From Zeimonas sediminis (GTDB taxonomy: Bacteria; Pseudomonadota; Gammaproteobacteria; Burkholderiales; Burkholderiaceae_E): DNA of 64,000 nt. The position numbers and the translations under genes were made by a program. Shown here in pieces: positions 25,495-34,300 of the stretch. The first letter of the stretch is position 1. The number at the start of each line of letters is the position of its first letter. The notes beneath the pieces were generated by a model that saw nothing but the letters and a program-made list of their open reading frames with translations, did not search any database and was not told the origin of the DNA. The stretch lies in the NCBI RefSeq assembly GCF_023721795.1, contig NZ_JAMQYE010000001.1:2887671-2951670 (forward strand), in the 5' to 3' direction.

Positions 25495-26544
25495 ATGGAC
25501 CGAGCAGTGAAGCGAGTCGTCCGGTTCGACCTCTGGATCGATCCCGTCTTCGACGAACGGCTCGCGCGCGAGCCCGACGTCGCGCTGGAGGTCGCGGCGC
25601 TGAATGGGGACGCGTCGGCCGCCTGGGCGGCGCTCGAACGCGCCCACGTCTACCAGGTGTCGGCCGCCCGCAACGAGCTGCCCGCGCAGTGGCAGGTCGG
25701 CGAGGCCCTCCTCGCCCGCTGCCCGCGGCTGCTCGCGGTGTCCTCGGGCGGCGCCGGCTACGACACGGTGGACGTCGATGCCTGCACCCGGGCGGGCGTG
25801 GCGGTGGTCAACCAGGCGGGCGGCAACGCCGCCGCGGTGGCCGAGATGACGATCGGCCTGATGCTCGCGGTGTCGCGCCGCATCGCCGAGTCCGACCGCA
25901 AGCTGCGCAGCGAGCGCGGCTTCTCGCGCGAGTCGCTGATGGGCCACGACATCGGCGGCAAGACGCTCGGGCTGGTCGGCATCGGCCACATCGGCCGCAG
26001 GGTGGCGGCGCTGGCGCGGGCCTTCGGCATGCGGGTGCTGGCGGTCGATCCGCTGCTGCCGGCCGACGAGATCCGCGCGCGCGGCGCCGAGCCGGCGGAC
26101 CTCGACACGCTGGTGAAGCAGGCCGACGTCGTGTCGGTGCACTGCCCGCTCGACGAGGCCACCCGCGGCATGATGGACGCGAGGCGCTTCGCGGCAATGA
26201 AGCCCGGCGCGATCTTCGTGAGCACCGCACGCGGCGGCATCCACGACGAGGCCGCGCTCGCCGACTCGTTGCGCTCGGGGCATCTCGCCGGCGCGGGGCT
26301 CGACGTGTGGGACGAGGAGCCGCCGCCGCTCGAGCACCCGCTGCTGGCGCTGCCGAAAGTGGTGGCCACCTTCCACACGGCCGGCGTGTCGCACGAGGGC
26401 AGGCGAAACGTGGCCGCGATGGCTGCGGACCAGGTCGTCGAGCTGCTCGCCGGCCTGCGCCCGCCGCGACTGGTCAATCCGGAGGTGTGGGAGCGCTTCC
26501 GGGAGCGGTATGCGCAGGCCTTCGGCCGCAGGCCCGGGGCCTGA
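25495..26544 (+). CDS. D-2-hydroxyacid dehydrogenase (NAD-dependent)
   Basis: A 349-residue dehydrogenase. The NAD-binding Rossmann fold has LGLVGIGHIGRRVAALARAF, and the substrate arginine is in STARGG. The catalytic histidine appears in the segment TFHTAGVSHEG, and the acid in LDVWDEEPPP. It reduces a 2-oxo acid or oxidises a 2-hydroxy acid; the exact one is unknown. The start at 25495 has AGAGG 8 bases upstream; an in-frame GTG at 25486 is less likely because it overlaps that ribosome site. It is the second gene of the FAH operon in the same catabolic cluster. N-terminal residues ~1-90 are less conserved than the rest. Confidence 0.93.
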   Translation: MDRAVKRVVRFDLWIDPVFDERLAREPDVALEVAALNGDASAAWAALERAHVYQVSAARNELPAQWQVGEALLARCPRLLAVSSGGAGYDTVDVDACTRAGVAVVNQAGGNAAAVAEMTIGLMLAVSRRIAESDRKLRSERGFSRESLMGHDIGGKTLGLVGIGHIGRRVAALARAFGMRVLAVDPLLPADEIRARGAEPADLDTLVKQADVVSVHCPLDEATRGMMDARRFAAMKPGAIFVSTARGGIHDEAALADSLRSGHLAGAGLDVWDEEPPPLEHPLLALPKVVATFHTAGVSHEGRRNVAAMAADQVVELLAGLRPPRLVNPEVWERFRERYAQAFGRRPGA

Positions 26545-26646
26545 GCCTCCCGCAACCGGAGCCCCCTGCAGCCGGAGCCGGGGATTGTTGCGGCTGCGTG
26601 CCTGTGCTCTACTGGTCGGCGCGGCTCGACTCTCCGGGAGACCGAC

Positions 26647-27066
26647 ATGCCCCAGATCGCCGGCGCCTGCCTGTGCGGCGCAGTCAGGTACACGTCCAGT
26701 GCGTCGCCGGTCATGGCGGCAATCTGCAACTGCACGCACTGCCAGCGGCAGTCAGGGAGCGCGTTCTCGATCAACATCGCGATCCCCAAGGGTTCCCTCG
26801 AGTTCACCGGCGCCAAGCCGGCGATCTTCGAGGACCGGGGCAGCAGCGGCTTGCCGGTCTACCGGCATTTCTGCTCGACCTGCGGCTCGCCGATCTTTTC
26901 CGATGTCACGGCCACGCCCCAGCTGGACTGGCTCAAGGCCGGCACGCTCGACGACGCCTCGTGGGTGAAGCCGGTCGCGAGCATCTGGTGCGAGTCGGCC
27001 CAGTCCTGGGTCGCGCAACCGGAAGGCATCCCGCACTTTCCGCAGAATCCGCCGCCGTCGGCCTAG
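26647..27066 (+). CDS. GFA-domain protein (glutathione-dependent formaldehyde-activating type)
   Basis: A 139-residue protein of the GFA (Gfa-like zinc-binding) family. Zinc-ligand cysteines are seen as CLCGAVRY at the N-terminus, CNCTHCQRQSGS near 27-38 and CSTCGSPIFSD near 76-86, the three clusters of the family. The family joins glutathione with formaldehyde in Paracoccus, but most members have no assigned reaction. It lies 102 bases after the hydroxyacid dehydrogenase, so it may be separately transcribed; a GGGAG sits a few bases before the ATG. Length is normal and no motif is missing. Confidence 0.93.
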   Translation: MPQIAGACLCGAVRYTSSASPVMAAICNCTHCQRQSGSAFSINIAIPKGSLEFTGAKPAIFEDRGSSGLPVYRHFCSTCGSPIFSDVTATPQLDWLKAGTLDDASWVKPVASIWCESAQSWVAQPEGIPHFPQNPPPSA

Positions 27067-27256
27067 GCTCCGGCTAGCTCGCGCCGCGCACCGCGCACCG
27101 CGCGCCGCGCGCCGCCCGGCGTGCCGGGCTATAAGGCGCGCCGATAGGCGCAGTCGGAATCTCCTAGTGTTGCCCGGAACAGGGCGGCCCTAGACTGTCC
27201 GCTGCCGGCCGGTCGCGAGCCTGCGCGCCGCAGCGGCCCCGATAAAAATGCACCGG
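27067..27256. other. Intergenic region with GC-rich short repeats
   Basis: A 190-base gap ahead of the FAD dehydrogenase. Its first third is almost pure GC, with imperfect 7-base units of the type CGCGCAC/CGCGCGC from about 27078 to 27112, then the hairpin GCCCGG-CGTG-CCGGGC (27114-27129). No T-tract follows, so it is not a clear terminator. Nothing coding is visible. Confidence 0.5.
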
Positions 27257-28939
27257 ATGAGCACGGAGACCTTCGACATCGTCGTCATCGGCGCCGGCGC
27301 CGCCGGCATGACCGCTGCCGCCGTCGCCGCGGCCGAAGGCCGGCGCGTGCTGCTGGTCGAGCACGCCAGGCAGGTCGGCGGCACCACCGCGATCTCGGGC
27401 GGCATGGTGTGGGTGCCCGCCAACCCCATCATGACCGAGGCCGGCATGCCGGACAGCCTCGACGAAGCGCGCGCGTACCTGCGCAGCACGATGCCGCCGC
27501 TCGACGACACGCGCACGCTCGAGGCCTTCCTCGAACGCGGGCCCGAGGCGATCCGCTACCTGGAGGCGAAGACCTCGGTCCGGCTGCAGCCGGTGAAGAC
27601 CTATCCGGACTACTACCCCGACCAGCCCGGCGCGACCGCCGGCGGCAGGGTGCTCGAGCCGGTGCCTTTCGACGCGTCGGAGCTGGGCCCGGCCTTCGCG
27701 CTGCTGCGCCCGCCGCTGCCCGAGTTCATGCTGTTCGGCGGCATGATGATCAGCCGCAGCGACATCCCGCATCTCAGGCGGATGGGGCGCTCGGCGGCCT
27801 CGGCCTGGCACGTCGCGAAGCTGGTCGGGCGCTACGCGCTGCAGCGGCTGCGCGCGCCGCGAGGCACGACGCTGTACCTCGGCAACGCGCTGGCCGCCCG
27901 CCTGCTGAAATCGGTGCGCGAGCTCGGCGTGGAGCTGCGCATCGGCACCTCGGTCACGCGGCTGCTGACGAGCGAGGGGGGCGTGACCGGCGTCGAGATC
28001 GAGCACGGCGGCCGGCGCGACCAGGTGCGGGCGCGGGCGGTGATCCTCGCCTGCGGCGGCATCTCGCACGACGCGTCGCTGCGCCCCCGGTACATGCCGG
28101 CCGGCATCGACGCGCTGTCGGCCACCGTGCGATCGGGCGCGGCGTCGAGCGGCGCGGCCCTCGCGCAGGCGGCGGGCGCGCGGCTGAGCGCCGCCGCCGG
28201 CGCGCGCCAGGGATTCTGGGTGCCGGCCTCGACCTTCAGCCGGCCCGACGGCTCGCCCGCCGTGTTCCCGCACACGGTCACCGACCGCGGCAAGCCTGGC
28301 GTCATCGCGGTGGACAAGCGGGGGCGACGCTTCGTCAACGAGGCGGTGTCCTATCACGAGTTCGTGCTGCGCCAGCTGAAGGCGGGGCCCGATGCCTTGC
28401 CCGCCTGGCTGGTCTGCGACCGACGCTTCCTGTGGAAGTACGGCCTGGGCAGCGTGAAGCCCTTCTCGCTGTCGACCTGGGGCGCCGTGCGCAGCGGCTA
28501 CCTGAAGCGGGCCGGCACGCTGGCCGAACTGGCCCGCGAGATCGGCGTGCCGCCCGATGCGCTCGAGGAGACGGTGCAGGGCTTCAACGCGGACGCCCGC
28601 GAGGGCCTGGACACCGAGTTCGGCCGCGGGTCCGACATCTACCAGCGCCACCTGGGCGACGGCGACCGGCGGCCGAATCCCTGCGTCGCGCCGATCGAGC
28701 AGGCGCCGTTCTACGCGGTGGCGGTGCGGCCTGCCGACCTCGGCATGGCGGCCGGCGTGGTGGCCGACGCGTCGGCGCGGGCGCTGGCGGCCGACGGCAC
28801 GCCAATCCCCGGCCTTTACGTGTGCGGCAACGACATGGAGTCGGTGATGAACGGCGCCTATCCGGGCCCGGGCATCACGCTGGGGCCGGCGCTGGTGTTC
28901 GGGTACGTCGCGGGGCGGCACGCGGCCGCCCCGGGGTAG
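27257..28939 (+). CDS. FAD-dependent dehydrogenase, KSTD/fumarate-reductase flavoprotein-like
   Basis: About 560 residues. The FAD site begins FDIVVIGAGAAGMTAAAVA, then LLVEHARQVGGTTAISGGMV. The centre has GVTGVEIEHGGRRDQVRARA and ILACGGISHD. The C-terminus has GLYVCGNDMESVMNGAYPGP, GITLGPALVFGYVAGRHA, typical of the 3-ketosteroid dehydrogenase / FAD_binding_2 group. The substrate could be a cyclic ketone, a steroid or an enoate; sequence does not decide. The ATG at 27248 would add three residues. It converges with the SorAB operon (6 bases apart at their 3' ends). It could serve the catabolic cluster on its left, but no gene of steroid catabolism is nearby. Confidence 0.88.
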   Translation: MSTETFDIVVIGAGAAGMTAAAVAAAEGRRVLLVEHARQVGGTTAISGGMVWVPANPIMTEAGMPDSLDEARAYLRSTMPPLDDTRTLEAFLERGPEAIRYLEAKTSVRLQPVKTYPDYYPDQPGATAGGRVLEPVPFDASELGPAFALLRPPLPEFMLFGGMMISRSDIPHLRRMGRSAASAWHVAKLVGRYALQRLRAPRGTTLYLGNALAARLLKSVRELGVELRIGTSVTRLLTSEGGVTGVEIEHGGRRDQVRARAVILACGGISHDASLRPRYMPAGIDALSATVRSGAASSGAALAQAAGARLSAAAGARQGFWVPASTFSRPDGSPAVFPHTVTDRGKPGVIAVDKRGRRFVNEAVSYHEFVLRQLKAGPDALPAWLVCDRRFLWKYGLGSVKPFSLSTWGAVRSGYLKRAGTLAELAREIGVPPDALEETVQGFNADAREGLDTEFGRGSDIYQRHLGDGDRRPNPCVAPIEQAPFYAVAVRPADLGMAAGVVADASARALAADGTPIPGLYVCGNDMESVMNGAYPGPGITLGPALVFGYVAGRHAAAPG

Positions 28940-28944
28940 GGCCT

Positions 28945-29256
28945 TCAGTTCCCGCCGGTCGCCTTGTGGACGAACTCGGCGACCGCCTGGATCTGCTCCT
29001 CGGTCAGCAGACCGGTGTAGCGCGGCATCACGCCGACGCCGGTCCTGACCGCCTCGAGGATCTGCGTCTTCGAGGGCTTGAGCTCGTCCAGCGAAGGGCC
29101 GACCTCGCCGGTGGCGCCGGCAGCCGCCAGCGTGTGGCACACCGCGCAAGGCGGCGTGGCCTTGGCGGTGAACACTTCCTTGCCCAGGTCGTTCGCGCCG
29201 GCGAGGACCGGAAGGGCCAGCAGCACTGCCGGCAGGATCCCCGTCACCGACTTCAT
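28945..29256 (-). CDS. sorB: Sulfite dehydrogenase cytochrome c subunit SorB
   Basis: A 103-residue mono-haem cytochrome. A signal peptide (MKSVTGILPAVLLALPVLAG) precedes the haem motif CAVCH (~37-41). The probable axial methionine is in TGVGVMPRYTG, followed by LTEEQIQAVAEFVH, the usual small class-I cytochrome end. It accepts electrons from the molybdenum subunit SorA and passes them to a respiratory cytochrome. Its ATG overlaps the sorA stop by 4 bases (ATGA). Size, order and coupling match the SorAB sulfite:cytochrome c oxidoreductase of Starkeya-type and many betaproteobacteria. The SorB name rests on context; the sequence by itself is a generic small cytochrome. Confidence 0.9.
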   Translation of the reverse strand: MKSVTGILPAVLLALPVLAGANDLGKEVFTAKATPPCAVCHTLAAAGATGEVGPSLDELKPSKTQILEAVRTGVGVMPRYTGLLTEEQIQAVAEFVHKATGGN

Positions 29257-30485
29257 GCCACGGTCACCGTCAGGGCGTGATCGCGCCAGCCGTTGTGCGC
29301 GTAGCCGCGCTCGTTCTCGACCCGCAGCTCGGGCTGCGTGCTGCCGTCGGCGGCGATCGCCCGGCTGGTGATCGTGTACTGGCCGGCCGGCAGGTTCACC
29401 TGCGCCACGAACTGGCGCCACGCGTAGCGACCCATGTGCGGGCCGACGAACTGCGCGGCCAGCCAGGTCTTGCCGCCGTCGACCGAAACCTCGACGTTCC
29501 TGACCGGGCTGCCTCCGGAGAAGGCCACGCCTGTCACCTGCACCAGGCCGGCGCGCAGCTTTTCGCCGTTCGCCGACGGATGGGTGACGAAGGACTTGAG
29601 GTTCATCTCCCACATCGACGGCTGCGTGGGGTCGCCCTTCTTGCCGATGTCGCGGACGCGATAGCCCGACTTCTGGATGTTCGCCGACGTTTCGTCGACG
29701 GTGAACGCCAGCCGGTTCACGTACTTGACGTTGTTCACGCCGTAGTAGCCGGGAATGATCACCCGCAGCGGGCCGCCGTGCGCCAGCGGCAGCGGCGCAC
29801 CGTTCAACTCCCACGCCAGGATCGCGTCTTCCATCGCGGTCCAGGGAACCGAGCGCTCGACGATGACGCGGTTCCGGTCCAGGCCGGGCGGGATCGTTTC
29901 GCCGCCGGTGCTGGTCATGTAGCGCATGCCTTCGCGCACGCCGCCCAGCGCCGCGACGACGTCCTTGACCGGCACGCCGCTCCACAGCACGTTGCCGGCC
30001 GCGCCGACCGCCCACTGCGAGCCCGAGGCCTTGTGCTTGAAGAAGGCCCGGCCGTTGCCGGAGCACTGCAGCACCATCGCCACGGTGGCCAGGCCCATCC
30101 GCTTGAGGTCTTCCACCGTGAGCGTGGCAGGGCTGGTGACGCCTTCGATCTGGATCTTCCAGGCGTCGGGGTTCTCGACGATCGAAGCGTTCGGCGCGGC
30201 GAGGTTGTTGCGAAGGAACAGCCGGTCGGTGTCGGTGATGCCGCTCGTGCCGAACGCGTCGCGCCGGGTCTCCACGCCGTTCGCGCTGTGCACGATCATC
30301 GCGTCGGCCTTCTTGAACGACGCAACGGGCGGCAACGGCTTGGCGGCCTGGCCCTGCGCCAGGCTGGCAGGGGCCCAGCCGCTCAGGCCGGCTGCGGCGC
30401 CGGCCGCGCCGGCCGCCAACCAGTGGCGACGTACGATGTTCACCGGTCCGTCTTCGGTCGGCACGATCCTGTCTTCGGTGCTCAT
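29253..30485 (-). CDS. sorA: Sulfite dehydrogenase molybdopterin subunit SorA
   Basis: A 410-residue sulfite-oxidase-family enzyme. A twin-arginine signal with RRHWLAAGAAGAAAGLSGW (RR at 19-20) suggests Tat export to the periplasm. The molybdenum-coordinating cysteine is C141 in LQCSGNGR. PWTAMEDAILAWELNG and HGGPLRVIIPGYYGVNNVKY are further family motifs, and the C-terminal Ig-like dimer domain has SVDGGKTWLAA. It oxidises sulfite to sulfate. The gene is joined at its 5' end to the barstar-like gene (4-base overlap) and at its 3' end to sorB. With the SQR-like and rhodanese genes at the left of the window this fits sulfur oxidation, although the loci are far apart. Confidence 0.95.
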   Translation of the reverse strand: MSTEDRIVPTEDGPVNIVRRHWLAAGAAGAAAGLSGWAPASLAQGQAAKPLPPVASFKKADAMIVHSANGVETRRDAFGTSGITDTDRLFLRNNLAAPNASIVENPDAWKIQIEGVTSPATLTVEDLKRMGLATVAMVLQCSGNGRAFFKHKASGSQWAVGAAGNVLWSGVPVKDVVAALGGVREGMRYMTSTGGETIPPGLDRNRVIVERSVPWTAMEDAILAWELNGAPLPLAHGGPLRVIIPGYYGVNNVKYVNRLAFTVDETSANIQKSGYRVRDIGKKGDPTQPSMWEMNLKSFVTHPSANGEKLRAGLVQVTGVAFSGGSPVRNVEVSVDGGKTWLAAQFVGPHMGRYAWRQFVAQVNLPAGQYTITSRAIAADGSTQPELRVENERGYAHNGWRDHALTVTVA

Positions 30486-30967
30486 GTGTCTCCTCCTTGG
30501 TCTTCAACAGCGTGGGCGGGCACGGTCGTGGAAGCGAGCCGGCGCCGGTCGTAGAGCGGGTCGAGGGCGACTCGCCGGCCCGGGTCGAGAAACACGGCGA
30601 AGAAGCGCTCGCCGCGAAGGCGGTGCTGCGCGGCCGCCGAGTCCAGTGCGGCCACCAACGGCTCGAGCGAACCGGCACCGTCGTCGAGCAGTTCCTCGAA
30701 GCCTTCGATCAGCAGGACGCGCCCCGGCGGCGGCGTCCAGGCCGGATCCGCCAGCGCGGCGGCGACGGCGTCCCAGCCGGCCAGCGGGCGCGCGACCGCC
30801 GCCTGCGCGCAATCGGCCAGCAGACGGTCCGCGGAGCTGTCACGCAGGTCGACGCGCACGATCGGCAGACCGACGATCCCGGCCGCCTCCTCGAGCGCCT
30901 CGGTCACCTCGGTTCGGTAGACGCCCGTGCGCTTCTCGTCTGCCAGGCGTTCGGCAAGTTTTCCCAT
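30482..30967 (-). CDS. Barstar-like (ribonuclease-inhibitor fold) protein
   Basis: A 161-residue soluble acidic protein. It resembles barstar-family proteins: GVYRTEVTEALEEAAGIVG, IVRVDLRDSSADRLLADCA, then the fingerprint AGWDAVAAALADPAW ahead of PGRVLLIEGFEELLDDG, matching the family's G-x-W-D-A-L-x-D-x-L-x-D-x-x-W. Barstar neutralises barnase-type RNases, but no RNase gene is next to this one. Its stop overlaps the sorA start by 4 bases (ATGA), so it is translationally coupled to sulfite dehydrogenase, which is unusual. I start at 30967; a longer start at 31021 has no ribosome site and would cross an FNR/DNR-like box. The fold is likely, a real inhibitor role is not shown. Confidence 0.72.
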   Translation of the reverse strand: MGKLAERLADEKRTGVYRTEVTEALEEAAGIVGLPIVRVDLRDSSADRLLADCAQAAVARPLAGWDAVAAALADPAWTPPPGRVLLIEGFEELLDDGAGSLEPLVAALDSAAAQHRLRGERFFAVFLDPGRRVALDPLYDRRRLASTTVPAHAVEDQGGDT

Positions 30968-30989
30968 GAAGACGATAGTTGCCTTCAAA

Positions 30990-31003
30990 TTGATTCGTGT
31001 CAA
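30990..31003 (-). promoter_or_regulatory. Candidate FNR/DNR-type site upstream of the barstar-sorAB operon
   Basis: The sequence TTGATTCGTGTCAA is a perfect half TTGAT, a 4-base spacer, then GTCAA. It agrees with the CRP/FNR-family DNR pattern TTGAT-N4-GTCAA. Its centre is about 30 bases upstream of the chosen ATG, too close for class II activation from there, so repression or a different start codon is possible. It is suggestive, not proof. Confidence 0.4.
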
Positions 31004-31123
31004 ACATTTCCCGGAATGCAAGCCGAATCCGCTCCGGGCGGCAATCGGACTGGATCAATGCTCGGGCGGTGCGCGCCGTGCGTCGCGCACCATGGGCATC
31101 ACGCCGCGGTCACCCGCCGCCGG

Positions 31124-34100
31124 TCACGAATCGGCGCGCCCCGAGGCGAGCCGCTCGCAGCGCTCGGCGTCGAGCCGATGGCCGGCGGCACGGAAGCCGC
31201 GGGCAGCGGCCGCGAAGCGTCCGGCGGCGGCCGATCGCCTTTCGCCGCGTGCTTCCGACAGGTGCCCCCGCACCTCCTCGAGCGCGGCATGCCATGCGGG
31301 CAGCCGCATCACCACGTTGGCCAGGTACTCGCAGGACTCGCCGTAGCGCTCGGCGAGGTCCAGTTCGCGGGCCCGCGCCGCTGCGATCGCTGCCGGCACC
31401 GCGAAGGTGATCCGGCAACCGGGGCAGGTCTCCAGCAGGCCGCGCACCGACTGCTGCGCGTCCTCCAGCGCGGCCAGGCCGGCCTCGGGGTCGGTGGCGA
31501 GGCGCAGGCGGGTGCCGTAGATCCGGTCGAACAGGTGGAAGCCGATGTCGGTCTGCCTGGCCAGGTCGAGCGCCTCGTCGAGCAGGTCGGCGGCTTCGCC
31601 GCGCCGGCCGCGCTCGAGCGCGAGCTCCGCGCGCCGCTGCAGCGACAGGGCCTCGCCGACCGCGCCGCCGAAGCGCCGGTGCAGGGCGCCGCCGATCTTC
31701 AGGTGCTCGTCGGCGGCGTCGAGGTCGCCGGCCAGCAGCTCCGCCTCGCCGCGAAGCGTGACGCCGAAGGCCTGGCCGCGCGCCGCGCCGAGCCTGCGCG
31801 CCTCGTCGGCGATCGAGTCGGCGAACTCGATCACCTGCGGGTACGGGCGCGCGCCGTACAGGAACCGCTGCGTCATGCACAGGTGGCCGTCGAACACGCG
31901 CACCGCAAGGCCCGGCACGTCGCGGGTCTCCAGCAGGTCGGCCCAGACGCTGCCGTGCAGCTCGCCGCGGGCGTGCGCGGCGGCGGCCTGAGCCCAGGAG
32001 GCCACCACGATCGACGCGGTGTCGCCGCTCTGCAGTGCCAGCCTGCGCGCGGCGGCGGCCTTGCGGGTGCCGACGGCCGGGTCGCCGAAGCCCAGGGCCG
32101 CTGCGCCGCTGTACGCCAGGGCCTCGCACAGCCGGCCTTCGACGGTGACCGGATGCACGCCTTCCAGTGAGGCCAGCCCGCCGGCCGGGTCGCCCTGCTT
32201 GACCTGGGCGAGCGCGCCCTTGGCGCGAAGCTCGTGCCAGTCCTGTCCGCCGGCCGCGTCGGCGGCGGCCCGGTAGGCGGCCACGGCGGCCGGGTCGCCG
32301 ATCGCCTCGAGCGCCTCGGCCCGCAGCCTGAGAGCCTCGGCATGGCCGGGCTCGAACTCGAGCAGCGGCCCGAGATGCTTCAGCACATCGCCGTAGGCGG
32401 CGAGCCGGACCGCGTCGCGCGCCGCGGCGAGCAGCCAGCGGGCGGCCTCGGCGGGGCTGCCCCCCGCGAGCCACTGCTGCGCGACGAGCGGCGGCGGCGC
32501 GCCGTGGTCGGACAGCTGCCGGGCCGCATCCCGGTGGATGCGAAGGCGCCGGTGCGGCGCCACCCGTTCGACCAGCGCCTGGCGAACCAGCTCCTGCCGG
32601 AAGCGGTACTGCATGCCGGACACGACCAGCACGCCGGCGTCGAGCGCGGAATCGAGCAGCGAGCCGGCGCGCGAATCGTCGCCGTCGGCCAGCGCCGCTG
32701 CCGTGGGCGCGTCGAAGGCGTCGGCGACCAGCGCGAGCCGCTCGAGAAGCGGCATCGCCGCCTCGTCGACGTCGCACAGGCGCTCGGCGATCGCGTCGCG
32801 GGTGCTATCGGGCAGCCCTGCGCCGGCGTCGGCGCAGCGCGCCAGCTCGATCGCCGCGAACGGATTGCCCTCGGCCAGCCCGAGCACACGCTGCGCCAGC
32901 TCGCCGGCCAGCGACCCGCGGGTCGCCTGCGCGACCAGTTCGGCCGCGTCGTCGTCGGGCAATGGGCCGAGGTCGATCGCTTCGAGGTGTCGGCTCCTTA
33001 GCAGCCGGGTCAGGCCGGCCGCCAGCGCGGGGGCCGGCGCGGGCTGGCGCAGGCCGAGCACCAGGTGAACCGGGCGGCCGGTCACCGCCAACTGCAGCAG
33101 CAGATCGGCGTCGGCCTCGTCGACCTGCTGGGCATCGTCGACGACCAGCGCGACGGGCCTGCCGCCGGAAGCGGCCAGCAGAAGCCTCCGGAACGCGCCG
33201 ATCACCTGGTGCCGCCCGAGCGGCCCCGGCAGGGCGGCGGCGGGCGCGGCGAGGTCGGAGAGCATCGCCAGCACCGAGCGGGCCGGCGCGCCGATCCGGT
33301 CGAGCAGCGAGCGGTCGTCGAGCAGCAGGCGCTCGACCGTCGCGACCGTCACCGCGTAGGGCGCCCGGGCCTGGGCAGCGTCGGCCTCGACCACCGTCCA
33401 GCCCCGCTCGCGCGCGAGGCCGGCCAGCTGCGCGCAGAAGGCCGACTTGCCGATGCCGCCGGGGCCGCGCACGACCAGGCCGCCGGCGCGCTCGCGGTCG
33501 GGCGCGGCCAGCCATGCGGTGGCGCGCACCAGCTCGGCCTGCCGGCCGACGAAGGCCGGTCCGGGCGGGTGCAGGCCGGCCACGCACTCCTCGTAGAGCG
33601 CCTCGGTGTCGCGGTCCGGTGGCACGCCGAGCGAGCGCTGCAGCGCCCGGCGCAGGCGGAAGTACCAGCGGATCGCGGCCGGCCGGTTGCCGGCGGCCAG
33701 TTCGCGGTGCATCAGCGCCCGGTGAGCCGGCTCGTCGGTGGGCTCGACTTCGGCCAGCCGTTCCCACTGCCCGCTCGCGCGCAGCAGTTCCAGGTAGCGC
33801 GCCCGCAGGCGAACGCGCGCGGCTTCGGCCCAGGGCTCATAGGGCGAATCCGGCAGCAGCTCGCCGGACCAGGCGTCGGCGGCCGCGGCGCATGCGACGG
33901 GATCGGCCGCCGCGAGCGCGGCGTCGGCCAGCGCCTCGAAGCGCGCGGCGTCGACCTCGACCGACGACGACGGGCACAGGCTCACCTGCCCGCCCTGCAG
34001 CACGACCGCATCCGCGCGGCCGATCGCCTGGCGCGCGTGGTGGGCCGCCTTGCGCAGGTTGGCGCCGCCCGCCTCGGCGTCGAGCTGCGGCCACAGCGCG

Positions 34101-34270
34101 TCGATCGCCTGCTCGCGGGGCAGGCGCCTGCCGGGAGCCAGGCTCAGCAGCTGCACGAGCTGCGCGGCCCGGCGGTTGGGCCATCGCTGCGGCGGCAACT
34201 CGGCGCCATCGATCGCCAGCCGGAAGTCTCCGAGCAAGCGGATCCGGATCCCGTCGTCACGGCCGTCCAT
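31124..34270 (-). CDS. SARP-type transcriptional activator (wHTH-BTAD-AAA-TPR)
   Basis: A 1048-residue large regulator. The N-terminal OmpR-like winged helix has IRIRLLGDFRLAIDGAELP and PNRRAAQLVQLLSLAPGRRL (~6-70). A bacterial transcriptional activation domain follows with VEVDAARFEALADAALAA and SPYEPWAEAARVRLRARYLE. A P-loop NTPase has Walker A GPGGIGKS near 280 and Walker B ALVVDDAQQVDEADADLLL. The rest, about 500 residues, is helical with TPR-like repeats. Such proteins activate transcription in response to an unknown cytosolic ligand. The ATG at 34270 sits in a hairpin-forming leader. It is divergent from the small protein and globin genes, which are its likely targets. Confidence 0.9.
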   Translation of the reverse strand: MDGRDDGIRIRLLGDFRLAIDGAELPPQRWPNRRAAQLVQLLSLAPGRRLPREQAIDALWPQLDAEAGGANLRKAAHHARQAIGRADAVVLQGGQVSLCPSSSVEVDAARFEALADAALAAADPVACAAAADAWSGELLPDSPYEPWAEAARVRLRARYLELLRASGQWERLAEVEPTDEPAHRALMHRELAAGNRPAAIRWYFRLRRALQRSLGVPPDRDTEALYEECVAGLHPPGPAFVGRQAELVRATAWLAAPDRERAGGLVVRGPGGIGKSAFCAQLAGLARERGWTVVEADAAQARAPYAVTVATVERLLLDDRSLLDRIGAPARSVLAMLSDLAAPAAALPGPLGRHQVIGAFRRLLLAASGGRPVALVVDDAQQVDEADADLLLQLAVTGRPVHLVLGLRQPAPAPALAAGLTRLLRSRHLEAIDLGPLPDDDAAELVAQATRGSLAGELAQRVLGLAEGNPFAAIELARCADAGAGLPDSTRDAIAERLCDVDEAAMPLLERLALVADAFDAPTAAALADGDDSRAGSLLDSALDAGVLVVSGMQYRFRQELVRQALVERVAPHRRLRIHRDAARQLSDHGAPPPLVAQQWLAGGSPAEAARWLLAAARDAVRLAAYGDVLKHLGPLLEFEPGHAEALRLRAEALEAIGDPAAVAAYRAAADAAGGQDWHELRAKGALAQVKQGDPAGGLASLEGVHPVTVEGRLCEALAYSGAAALGFGDPAVGTRKAAAARRLALQSGDTASIVVASWAQAAAAHARGELHGSVWADLLETRDVPGLAVRVFDGHLCMTQRFLYGARPYPQVIEFADSIADEARRLGAARGQAFGVTLRGEAELLAGDLDAADEHLKIGGALHRRFGGAVGEALSLQRRAELALERGRRGEAADLLDEALDLARQTDIGFHLFDRIYGTRLRLATDPEAGLAALEDAQQSVRGLLETCPGCRITFAVPAAIAAARARELDLAERYGESCEYLANVVMRLPAWHAALEEVRGHLSEARGERRSAAAGRFAAAARGFRAAGHRLDAERCERLASGRADS

Positions 34271-34272
34271 GC

Positions 34273-34300
34273 CGCCCTCCCTGATTGAGGGGGTAGGGCG
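34273..34300 (-). promoter_or_regulatory. Hairpin that would cover the ribosome site of the SARP gene
   Basis: A 28-base dyad lies just upstream of the ATG at 34270: outer arms CGCCCT and AGGGCG and inner CCCT and AGGG with a short loop. On the transcript the right arm includes GGGAGGG, the ribosome-binding site, so the folded form would hide it. It may limit basal translation. Seen in sequence; regulation not shown. Confidence 0.4.

Noticed and set aside
27078-27129. CGCGCAC/CGCGCGC repeats and a hairpin as terminator or CRISPR-like array
   Set aside because: The units are only seven bases, imperfect, have no spacers, and no T-tract follows the hairpin.
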